Below, piece by piece: positions 8,572 through 16,316 of a DNA stretch of 20,796 bases. The notes under the pieces are model-generated. The model had not been told where the DNA came from. It did no database searches and saw only the letters and a program-made list of their open reading frames with translations. The stretch is taken from contig DTUG01000023.1 of assembly GCA_012964275.1 (NCBI GenBank), positions 1-20,796 on the forward strand, read 5' to 3'. Source of the DNA: Fidelibacterota bacterium. Lineage in GTDB: Bacteria; Fidelibacterota; Marinisomatia; Marinisomatales; UBA1611. Each line of letters begins with the position of its first letter. The stretch's first letter is position 1. The position numbers and the translations under genes are program-made.

Positions 8572-11520
8572 GTGATTCATACTGATTATATCCGCCTGAA
8601 TCGTATCTTGGCGGGTTTTCTTTTCGTATTTTCATTTATCATTTATTATGATACGATGGCTTCAACCGTATCCTATTGGGATTGCGGAGAATTCATTGCA
8701 GTGTCCAAAACATTAGGGGTCCCGCATCCGCCGGGAAGCCCCTTTTTCCTGCTTTTAGGCCGAATCTTTTCCATGTTTCCGATTAATGAGGATATAGCCT
8801 TTCGTGTAAACCTTATATCCCCTTTGGTCAGTGCTTCAGCAGTCATGCTGCTGTACCTTATTGTTGTAAAAGTGGTTACCAGTTGGCGTGGGCAGATCAG
8901 AACAACCGGTGATGGATTAGTAGCCTTTGGCGGTGCCGCTGTAGGCGCTTTGACTTTTGCCTTTACTGATAGTCACTGGTTCAATGCCGTAGAGGCAGAA
9001 GTGTATGCTTTCAGTACATTTTTTACTGCCATAGTGGTTTGGTTGATTCTGCTGTGGAATGAAAAAGCAGATGATAAAGATCATGAACGCTATATTTTGA
9101 TCATAGCCTATATAATGGGGCTCGCTACCGGACTACATCTGTTGAACTTGTTGACACTTCCTTTTATTGCTCTGATTATTTATTTCCGAAAATACAGATT
9201 TGAATGGCCTTCCTTTGGAATTATGGTAGGAATCACGGCTTTGGTGTTTTTGACCATCCATAATGGTATTATCAAAGGCATACCTAAAATGGCTGCTGGG
9301 CTGCTGGGTGTGGGTGGTACAGCAATGTTGATCTTAGCAGTTTTTGCTGCCATGGTTTGGTCAGTTATGAATAAGAAACATATGTCCAGCGTGGCGTTAA
9401 CATCTGTCGTATTAATATTAATTGGATACTCTACTTATACACTTATCTATATTCGTTCTAACCAGGATCCAACCATAGATGAAAATGATCCGGAAACAGT
9501 AGTGGCAATGATTTCCTATCTTGAACGGGAACAATATGGCAGCGTAGGGCAGTTTCCAAGACGATTTAAAGGGTTAAAGCCAATTCATGAAATAGTGGGC
9601 TATCCTGAAGGACCCAACCGATCTTATTCTTTCAGACAGCGAAAAGAGTACATGGGGGTTGAATCAGGTAAACAATGGGACTTTTTTTGGAATTACCAGA
9701 TCAGAAAAATGTATAATCGATACTTTTTATGGCAGTTTGCTGGTCGTGGGCCCGCTATTAATCCGGAAGTTACACCAATGGGAGCAACTAGTAGAGAAGA
9801 TGGGGTGGATTGGACCCAGTTTGGTCTTCCGTTAGCTTTATTTCTTGGCATTTTTGGTATGATCTATCACGGTTATCGGGATCAGCGCATGGCCCTTACT
9901 ATACTATCCTTATTTGTTCTCACTGGTTATGCTGTGATTATTTATTTAAACCAGGATGATCCCCAGCCCAGAGAAAGGGATTATTCATATGTGGGAAGTT
10001 TTCTGGCTTTTTCTATCTGGATTGGTGTCGGTTCGGCAGCGGTAGGGGAACGAATTGAAACATGGATTCAAGAAAAAAACTTTGTAAACCGACTAATTGT
10101 GATAGCACTCATATTACAAATTCTGTTTATTCCAGGTGTGATATTAAGTGCCAATTATCATTCCCATGATCGATCCGGTAATTATGTTGCCTGGGATTAT
10201 AGCTATAATATTCTTCAATCCGTGGAACCGAATGGTGTTCTGTTTACGAATGGTGATAATGATACGTTTCCGTTATGGTATTTGCAGGAAGTGGAGGAAT
10301 TAAGAAAGGATGTAGCTGTAGTGAATTTGAGTTTGCTCAATACGGAATGGTATATCAAGCAGCTTCGGGATTCGCGCCCGGACAGTACCAGTTATATACG
10401 ACTTTCAGACCGTCATGTAGATAAGATTACTTCCAATCTCCAGAGGTGGGAAGAAAAGAAGGTACAGATACCTGCAAAGCATGATCCAGAAAATCCTGAC
10501 GGTTTTATTGAATGGAATTTAAAACCGACCTTTGCCGGACAGGCCTTGCGTGTACAGGATATTATGATCCTGCGCATTATTAATGATGCCAAATGGCGAG
10601 TCCCCATTTATTTTGCTGTAACAGTCTCACAGTCAAACCGCATCGGCCTGGATAATTATTTGGATATGCAGGGACTTACATTTCAATTGAAAAGCCACAA
10701 GACCAAACCTGTGGACAGAAAGAAAATGTACGCTAATTTAATGACGGATGTAGGATCACAAGTTTGGTCGAAAGAGTTTTCCCCTGCCGATTTCAATCGT
10801 GAAGAAGATCTTGATTATCTTAACTGGTCACGTGATTATCAGCCAGGTTATATGTTTCGCAATCTTGGAAATGATCAAGTCTATTTTAATAATCAAATTA
10901 TCCGACTGCTTCAGAATTATCGCAGTGCTTATATGCAGTTGGCAGTTACTTATTATCTGGATTATCAGAAGGAAACAAGAAAAAAGAATCCTAACGGATC
11001 TATCCTGACCGACCTTCGGGAAAAAACATTAGCCGTTTTAGATCGAATGCGCAGGAATATTCCAGAATCTACCATCCCTATTACCGCTGAAGACCTCCAT
11101 TACCAGGTAGCGAGATTATATGGAGATCTGGATCGCACTGAAACAATGAGACAGATACTGAATAAGTTAACATCCACCGTTGTAACCCGCCCGGACAACA
11201 GGGTCGAATATGCTAATGTTTATTATAGAGAATTAGGTGATACAACTAAAGCACTGAACATGTTAGAGAATCTGCAAAGTGAATTTATTCAAATGGAAAG
11301 CATGATCAAGGTTAAGGGGTTTGGGCGTAAAACTGTTTCCAGCAAACAATGGCAAAAATGGCAGCGAGCCTATCCGGATATTATATCGTCTCTGGTTTAT
11401 ATATATAGAGCTGCCGGCCGTGATCTGGAAGCAGAAACAGTTCTTAATGACTGGGTCGAACGCTATCCTAATGATAGAAATGCGAAGAAGCTGTTAGACG
11501 AGGTCCGCGCCAGCGGCTAG
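8572..11520 (+). CDS. DUF2723 (TMEM260-like) multi-pass membrane glycosyltransferase
   Basis: This 982-residue integral membrane protein belongs to the DUF2723 family, whose eukaryotic relative TMEM260 is a protein O-mannosyltransferase with a GT-C fold. The diagnostic N-terminal block is present: the first membrane helix (12-27), YWDCGEFI with Asp37 and Glu40 in the expected first luminal/periplasmic loop, then LGVPHPPGSPFF (48-59). Several more membrane helices follow to about residue 520, including a block with DDPQPRERDYSYVGSF. A soluble C-terminal part includes LFTNGDNDTFPLWYLQ and a helical, TPR-like end (about 770-982). It starts at GTG 8572, three bases after the DUF1844 stop, with GGAGAAGAAG upstream. 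The family assignment is firm. The lipid-linked sugar donor and the acceptor (protein or glycan) are unknown; a surface glycosylation role is inferred from the family and from the adjoining GT2 gene. Confidence 0.9.
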   Translation: MIHTDYIRLNRILAGFLFVFSFIIYYDTMASTVSYWDCGEFIAVSKTLGVPHPPGSPFFLLLGRIFSMFPINEDIAFRVNLISPLVSASAVMLLYLIVVKVVTSWRGQIRTTGDGLVAFGGAAVGALTFAFTDSHWFNAVEAEVYAFSTFFTAIVVWLILLWNEKADDKDHERYILIIAYIMGLATGLHLLNLLTLPFIALIIYFRKYRFEWPSFGIMVGITALVFLTIHNGIIKGIPKMAAGLLGVGGTAMLILAVFAAMVWSVMNKKHMSSVALTSVVLILIGYSTYTLIYIRSNQDPTIDENDPETVVAMISYLEREQYGSVGQFPRRFKGLKPIHEIVGYPEGPNRSYSFRQRKEYMGVESGKQWDFFWNYQIRKMYNRYFLWQFAGRGPAINPEVTPMGATSREDGVDWTQFGLPLALFLGIFGMIYHGYRDQRMALTILSLFVLTGYAVIIYLNQDDPQPRERDYSYVGSFLAFSIWIGVGSAAVGERIETWIQEKNFVNRLIVIALILQILFIPGVILSANYHSHDRSGNYVAWDYSYNILQSVEPNGVLFTNGDNDTFPLWYLQEVEELRKDVAVVNLSLLNTEWYIKQLRDSRPDSTSYIRLSDRHVDKITSNLQRWEEKKVQIPAKHDPENPDGFIEWNLKPTFAGQALRVQDIMILRIINDAKWRVPIYFAVTVSQSNRIGLDNYLDMQGLTFQLKSHKTKPVDRKKMYANLMTDVGSQVWSKEFSPADFNREEDLDYLNWSRDYQPGYMFRNLGNDQVYFNNQIIRLLQNYRSAYMQLAVTYYLDYQKETRKKNPNGSILTDLREKTLAVLDRMRRNIPESTIPITAEDLHYQVARLYGDLDRTETMRQILNKLTSTVVTRPDNRVEYANVYYRELGDTTKALNMLENLQSEFIQMESMIKVKGFGRKTVSSKQWQKWQRAYPDIISSLVYIYRAAGRDLEAETVLNDWVERYPNDRNAKKLLDEVRASG

Positions 11521-11554
11521 GACACATCAGGTCCTCGTGCCTGGCTCCAAATTA

Positions 11555-12586
11555 ATGGTCAGTATTATAATTCCCCACTGGAATGGGATAGATGTTTTAT
11601 CTGAGTGCCTGGAATCCCTGAAAAAAACACGTTATTCAGACTTTGAAATAATTGTTGTGGATAATGCTTCATCTGATGGGAGTGCCAGATGGATAAAGGA
11701 TAACCATCCGGATATTGTATTAGTTGAAAATGAGGAGAACTATGGATATGCCGGAGGGTGTAACCGAGGTGCAGCAATAGCCAAGGGAGATTATGTTGTA
11801 TTTCTAAATAATGATACCGTTCATGATCAGCACTGGCTGGAACCATTAATCAGCAGAATGGAATCCGATAGAAACATAGCCGCTGTACAGCCAAAAATAC
11901 TCAATTATTTTCAGCGTGATCTTTTTGATTATGCGGGTGGCGCAGGCGGTCACATGGATATATTTTGTTTCCCCTTTACCAGGGGTCGAATGTTTTTGGA
12001 CCAAGAGGTTGATAAAAGTCAGTATGATACTGCCGAGACCTGTTTTTGGGCTTCCGGAACAGCCATGGTGGTTCGAAAGGATGAATTCAATAAGGCAGGT
12101 CGATTTGATGAAATATTTTTTGCCCATATGGAAGAAATTGATCTTTGTTGGCGATTCCATGCAATGGGGTTTCAGGTTTGGTCGGAACCAAAGTCAGTAG
12201 TTTTTCATAAAAATGCTGTATCACTGCCAATGTATTCGCACCAGAAATATTATTTGAATCATCGCAATTCGCAACTAATGCTTTTCGGGAATTATTCCTT
12301 TCCGTTGTCTCTTTACTTGGGATTCATTCGTTTTATATTGGAGTGGATCGCCTGTGGCTATGCCATATTTAAACTGGACTGGAATCACGTAACCGGAATT
12401 TTAAGAGCTTTTGGGTGGTTAATTTTTCACCCCCACCGGATATGGCAGAGACGGAAACAATTTAAAAGACTGCGCCAGGTAAAAGATAAGGATATTATGA
12501 AAAGAATGGCAAAAACTGCTATTGTCCTTGAGTATTATTTAAAAGGGAAGAGAACTTATTCAGACATTTTATCAAGAGCGGCTTGA
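11555..12586 (+). CDS. Family 2 glycosyltransferase (rhamnosyltransferase-like)
   Basis: This 343-residue GT-A fold transferase adds a sugar from a nucleotide donor, probably to a surface polysaccharide or lipid-linked glycan. Motifs are VSIIIPHWNG (2-11), VVDNASSDGS (34-43), ENYGYAGGCNRG (61-72), the metal-binding LNNDT (84-88, the DXD equivalent), ASGTAMVVRK (166-175) and the catalytic-region EEIDLCWR (193-200). A hydrophobic stretch near 262-280 (FIRFILEWIACGYAIF) suggests membrane association in the C-terminal part. I start at ATG 11555, directly before the first strand. A GTG at 11537 would add six residues. It follows the DUF2723 gene by 34 bases, so the two may act in one glycosylation pathway. 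Its last 31 bases overlap the convergent PorD-like gene. The sugar and acceptor cannot be read from sequence. Confidence 0.92.
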   Translation: MVSIIIPHWNGIDVLSECLESLKKTRYSDFEIIVVDNASSDGSARWIKDNHPDIVLVENEENYGYAGGCNRGAAIAKGDYVVFLNNDTVHDQHWLEPLISRMESDRNIAAVQPKILNYFQRDLFDYAGGAGGHMDIFCFPFTRGRMFLDQEVDKSQYDTAETCFWASGTAMVVRKDEFNKAGRFDEIFFAHMEEIDLCWRFHAMGFQVWSEPKSVVFHKNAVSLPMYSHQKYYLNHRNSQLMLFGNYSFPLSLYLGFIRFILEWIACGYAIFKLDWNHVTGILRAFGWLIFHPHRIWQRRKQFKRLRQVKDKDIMKRMAKTAIVLEYYLKGKRTYSDILSRAA

Positions 12587-13404
12587 TATAGTTCCCAACG
12601 GTCCGGATCCAGTTCATTTATATCCTGCAGGAGATCCCTGCGGCCCAATAAACTGAAAACCCGGGCTAGATTTTCAGACTGAACTTTCATGAAATATTGT
12701 GTGTGCTGTTCCCGCCCGAAATCGTGGTAGGTTTGCTCAAGCCCATCCAGCATATTCTTAAATTCTTTGACAGCTTCATCCACGTTGGCTTCCTTCATTA
12801 AGTCCATGCCAACATAATATGCCAAGCGCGCCTTTCTTAAACCGGAATTCCCGCTCAAATCATCCACGAGTGTCGTCCGGGCGGCCCAACCCTTTTTATA
12901 CTCAGATCCAGAGCCGCGCAAAGCAATATCACGTGCGGTCTCATAGGCTGTGTTGCCACCGCGGAATTCATAGGTGTCAATTTCCCCGGCAAGAATCAGT
13001 TGCGCGTAGAACGCCAGAAAACCGGAAAGGGGTTCAAATAAAACCAGGTCAAAATATAGACTGGTACTAGCACTATAATAAAATTGAACCCCTTTATCAA
13101 AATAACGCTGATCAGAACCATTGGTAAAAAGTGCTTGGCAAAGATAGGTTTTTACATTTCCTTTTGATGATGAACCTTCAAAAATAAGCTGAATGTGAAT
13201 AGGGATATTCAGATCACTGAATCCTTTATCCCAGGATGTGGTTAGGAAAAACCGGCGTATATCTTCAATGAGCGGCATGAGGTTTTGCTTTTCATCGCTT
13301 CTCAAAAGACGATCATCGAAGGTTATTTCTATTGAACCAAACTGTGAAAAAAGCTGGGAAGGGAGAATAAGAAATAAAAAAAGATAACTGAGTAGTTTTC
13401 CCAT
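12556..13404 (-). CDS. DUF4835 (PorD-like) secreted protein
   Basis: This 282-residue protein has a clear signal peptide (MGKLLSYLFLFLILPSQLFS, cleavage likely near residue 20). The body fits the DUF4835 pattern: an early helix with LIEDIRRFFLTTSWDKGF (45-62), LSGFLAFYAQLILAGEIDTYEFRGG (126-150, given here in two parts: LSGFLAFYAQLIL and AGEIDTYEFRGG), YETARDIA (154-161), KKGWA (170-174) and LRKARLAYYVGMDLM (189-203). DUF4835 proteins in Bacteroidota are annotated as PorD, associated with the type IX secretion system. Here the RPVY-type motif usually found after the first strands is not recognisable, so the protein is a divergent member. No other type IX gene lies in the window, so that function remains an inference. 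It is convergent with the GT2 gene, overlapping by 31 bases, and divergent from the nucleotidyltransferase gene. Confidence 0.72.
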   Translation of the reverse strand: MGKLLSYLFLFLILPSQLFSQFGSIEITFDDRLLRSDEKQNLMPLIEDIRRFFLTTSWDKGFSDLNIPIHIQLIFEGSSSKGNVKTYLCQALFTNGSDQRYFDKGVQFYYSASTSLYFDLVLFEPLSGFLAFYAQLILAGEIDTYEFRGGNTAYETARDIALRGSGSEYKKGWAARTTLVDDLSGNSGLRKARLAYYVGMDLMKEANVDEAVKEFKNMLDGLEQTYHDFGREQHTQYFMKVQSENLARVFSLLGRRDLLQDINELDPDRWELYQAALDKMSE

Positions 13405-13406
13405 AG

Positions 13407-13465
13407 GGTGAAAATAGACTCAAGGGTTTTTTCCGAACAAGGCCTTTGTCTAACTCATTTTCACC
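13407..13465. repeat. Interrupted inverted repeat in divergent intergenic region
   Basis: GGTGAAAAT (13407-13415) and ATTTTCACC (13457-13465) are perfect 9-base inverted arms. Inside, AGAC (13416-13419) pairs with GTCT (13448-13451), and AAGG (13422-13425) pairs with CCTT (13443-13446), giving 17 possible pairs broken by short bulges. An 8-base palindrome AAGGCCTT (13439-13446) lies in the inner part. The element fills most of the 88-base gap between two divergent genes and may be an operator or a leader RNA structure. Confidence 0.45.
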
Positions 13466-13492
13466 GGTCTGGTTTCTAGGTAATTTTGGTGT

Positions 13493-14920
13493 ATGGCTAA
13501 CATAAAAGAATTATTAAATAATGCTCGGTATCAACACGTCCGGGAATTATTGACCATTGCTGGTGAATTAAGCCATAGGACTGGCGTAGCAGCCTACGCT
13601 GTAGGCGGGTGTGTTCGGGATTTACTCTTGGGCAAGAACCTGTATGACCTGGATCTGATGATTGAAGGGGAAGGGATTCCATTTGCCCGTAAACTGGCTG
13701 CAAAACTGGGTGTAAAAAAAGTCGTACCATTTGAAAAATTCGGCACAGCTTTAATTCCAAATAAACCGATTCAGATCGAAGTAGCTACTTCCCGAATGGA
13801 AGTTTATGATGCTGATTCCAGAAAACCATCGGAAATCAATTATACTGATTTACATGGAGACCTAAGTCGACGGGATTTTTCAATTAATGCCATGGCTATG
13901 GCTATTCACCCTGAAAACTTTGGTGAACTGACAGATCCATTTGGAGGAATCAGTGACCTGAATTCGGGAATATTGAGGACCCCCATGGATCCAGATGAAA
14001 CTTTTTCAGATGATCCTTTGCGAATAATGCGAGCGGCTTATTTTACTTCAAAATTAAGATTTAGGATCAAGAATAATTGTTTGGATTCCATGAAGCGTCA
14101 AGCAGAAAGAATAATAATAGTTTCCTGGGAGCGAAAACGTGATGAATTCATAAAGATCTTATCAACTGATAAGCCTTCCATCGGGTTATTAATTTTGAAA
14201 AAATCAGGACTCATGAATCATATTTTTCCTGAAATCGACGTGATGGACGGTTTAGAACAGACATCTGAGTGGCATCATAAGGATATCTTTTTACATACTC
14301 TACAGGTCGTGGATAATGTAGCCGAATTATCTGATAAAATGGAGTTGCGATTCGCAGCTTTAGTTCATGATATTGCTAAACCGAACACACGAAAGATCGA
14401 TTCTGAAAAAGGATATACCTTCCATGGTCATGATGCGGTGGGAAAACGTATGCTTAATAAGGTAGCTAAGCGGATGAAACTGCCAAATAAACTAGCGGAA
14501 TATCTGAAGAAATTGACACTTCTGCATTTACGCCCGATCGCACTGGTAAAAGAAGAGGTAACAGATTCCGCTGTCCGCCGGCTCATGGTAGATGCGGGAG
14601 AGGAACTGGACGACCTGATGACGCTATGTCGGGCGGATATCACCACTAAGAATCCCACCAGGGTTAAGCGCTACATGCGGAATTTTGAGATTGTAGAAGA
14701 AAAAATGGGCGTTGTGGTTGATCGGGATGCTATGAAGACCTTTCAATCTCCGGTGGGGGGTGATGAAATTATGGAGATCTGCGGTCTGGAACCTGGAAAG
14801 AAGATTGGGGAAATAAAATCAGCTATTGAAGAGGCCATTCTGGATGGTAAAATTGAAAATTCCTACGATGCGGCAAAACGCTATTTAATGGAGATCAAAG
14901 ACCGTTATTTATCGGGATAA
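13493..14920 (+). CDS. Class II tRNA nucleotidyltransferase / poly(A) polymerase with HD domain
   Basis: This 475-residue enzyme belongs to the bacterial class II CCA-adding/poly(A) polymerase family, which adds nucleotides to RNA 3' ends. Motifs are AVGGCVRDLLLG (36-47), the metal-binding DLDL (Asp52 and Asp54), EKFGTALI (81-88), RRDFSINAMA (126-135) and DPLRIMRAAYF (174-184). An HD phosphohydrolase domain follows, with His268, LVHDIAKP (290-297; His292-Asp293) and FHGHD (310-314). The C-terminal part (400-475) resembles the RNA-binding tail. HD-containing members often act as CCA-adding enzymes with phosphatase activity, but CCA addition and polyadenylation cannot be told apart by eye, so I give no symbol. 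ATG at 13493 follows a weak purine run. It is divergent from the PorD-like gene and 56 bases upstream of the TolC gene. Confidence 0.93.
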   Translation: MANIKELLNNARYQHVRELLTIAGELSHRTGVAAYAVGGCVRDLLLGKNLYDLDLMIEGEGIPFARKLAAKLGVKKVVPFEKFGTALIPNKPIQIEVATSRMEVYDADSRKPSEINYTDLHGDLSRRDFSINAMAMAIHPENFGELTDPFGGISDLNSGILRTPMDPDETFSDDPLRIMRAAYFTSKLRFRIKNNCLDSMKRQAERIIIVSWERKRDEFIKILSTDKPSIGLLILKKSGLMNHIFPEIDVMDGLEQTSEWHHKDIFLHTLQVVDNVAELSDKMELRFAALVHDIAKPNTRKIDSEKGYTFHGHDAVGKRMLNKVAKRMKLPNKLAEYLKKLTLLHLRPIALVKEEVTDSAVRRLMVDAGEELDDLMTLCRADITTKNPTRVKRYMRNFEIVEEKMGVVVDRDAMKTFQSPVGGDEIMEICGLEPGKKIGEIKSAIEEAILDGKIENSYDAAKRYLMEIKDRYLSG

Positions 14921-14976
14921 GATCAAAAAGGAAACTAATTTCACCTTCTGTAATAAAATCGAGAAAAATTAAATTG

Positions 14977-16314
14977 ATGAATTTTATTTTTTCTATATTA
15001 ATACTCTCAGTGTTTATATCTGCTGCCGTGGCTCAGGGGTATGATCTGGCGGAATGTATTGGCATTGCACTGGACAACAAGCAGACTCTTTATTCCGCAG
15101 AATTGGAAGTACAATCGGCAGAAAAAGGTGTAACCGGATCCTACAGCGGCTTGCTGCCATCGGTGAATTTGAGTACCAGTAGCGGTCGGACCCACTACCC
15201 GGAGCAGGAAACCATTTCCTTGGATTTTGAGAACAACAAACTCGATACATCCGTTTCAAGGTCTACAAGTTCTATGTCAACCGGATTGTCTATCAACCAA
15301 ACTCTTTATGATGGCGGCCGATCCTTCAATACGGTGCGGCAGGCCAGAACTAATCTGGATATTGCCCGTCTGAACCAGCGGCAGACCCGGATTCAGGTCA
15401 TTCAAAATGTCGCTAGTTCTTATTATGGGCTTCTGCAAGCCCAACAGTTATTGGATGTGGCGGAAAAAAACCTGAATCTCTCGGAACAGCAGGTAGACCT
15501 GGTGCAAAAACAATTTGATGTAGGCGCCGTTCGTAAAACAGATTTACTCAAGGCGGATGTTGCCAGGGGCCAAGCCAAAGTAGATGTGCTGAACCGTAAA
15601 ACCGCACTGGATAATGCCCGTCGGCAGTTATTCAATGATATGGGCATGCAGGACTTTGGCCAGTCTATTTCTGCCGTAGCGGATGAATGGACAGATGTGC
15701 AGGTTCCATCCAGTGCGGATGCACTGGAACTTTTAAAAACAAAGAACCCGAGTTTGCTGATCCAACAGTCTCGTATCAGCCTGGGTGTACTGCAGGTGAA
15801 AATGGCGAAAGGGGTACGCCTGCCATCTTTGGGAGCTTCCATGAGTTATTCAGCCAATGGTGAAAACAGCGATGCCCTGATGGAGGCAGTGAAAGATGAT
15901 TGGATCGTGGGTATGAATTTGTCCCTAAGCGTACCATTATACTCCGGTAGCCGCTTATCTACCAACCAGCAGCAAGCCAAATTATCTCAACAAAAATCAG
16001 AAAATGATTATATCACTTATTTGAATGATCTAAGAGTGCAGGTTGAGTTGCTTCGCAAATCGCTGGAGAATTATAGTGAAATCATTCCCATTAATCAAAG
16101 TGTAGTGGTTTCAGCAGAAGAAGACCTGAAACTAGTCCAGGCGCGTTACAGTCTGGGTTCCGCCACCATTCTGGAGGTCCTGGATGCCCAGGTATCCCTG
16201 ATCCGTTCTAATTCAAACTTGATCAACACAGTGCATAACGCACGGATACGGGAAAAGAACCTGAAGGCTATCCTGGGCACACTTGATTTAGACTACCAAA
16301 CCAAAGAAGAATAA
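14977..16314 (+). CDS. TolC-family outer-membrane efflux protein
   Basis: Outer-membrane channel and periplasmic tunnel subunit of a tripartite exporter, 445 residues from ATG 14977 (a TTG lies one codon earlier). Residues 1-19 are a signal peptide ending SAAVA before QGYDL. Two outer-membrane-efflux repeats follow. The first opens with YDLAECIGIALDNKQTL and runs through long amphipathic helices to about residue 225. The second begins near LELLKTKNPSLLIQQSRISL and ends with LVQARYSLGSATILEVLDAQVSL, a conserved TolC-family segment. The barrel strands include LPSVNLSTSSG and LSLSVPLYSGSRLS. It leads an operon: its stop is two bases before the ATG of the adaptor gene, and the ATPase and permeases follow. 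The substrate is unknown. Confidence 0.94.
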   Translation: MNFIFSILILSVFISAAVAQGYDLAECIGIALDNKQTLYSAELEVQSAEKGVTGSYSGLLPSVNLSTSSGRTHYPEQETISLDFENNKLDTSVSRSTSSMSTGLSINQTLYDGGRSFNTVRQARTNLDIARLNQRQTRIQVIQNVASSYYGLLQAQQLLDVAEKNLNLSEQQVDLVQKQFDVGAVRKTDLLKADVARGQAKVDVLNRKTALDNARRQLFNDMGMQDFGQSISAVADEWTDVQVPSSADALELLKTKNPSLLIQQSRISLGVLQVKMAKGVRLPSLGASMSYSANGENSDALMEAVKDDWIVGMNLSLSVPLYSGSRLSTNQQQAKLSQQKSENDYITYLNDLRVQVELLRKSLENYSEIIPINQSVVVSAEEDLKLVQARYSLGSATILEVLDAQVSLIRSNSNLINTVHNARIREKNLKAILGTLDLDYQTKEE

Positions 16315-16316
16315 TT

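Noticed and set aside
10413..11008. Short open frames on both strands within the 3' half of the DUF2723 gene
   Set aside because: They are shadows of a continuous, family-consistent coding frame and have no ribosome sites or recognisable domains.
11519..11535. AGGAC/GTCCT inverted repeat between the DUF2723 and GT2 genes
   Set aside because: Five-base arms are too short to call, and no T-tract follows.
14921..14976. AAGGAAA/TTTC-A-CCTT partial hairpin before the TolC gene
   Set aside because: Weak, interrupted pairing with no T run; not enough to call a terminator or attenuator.
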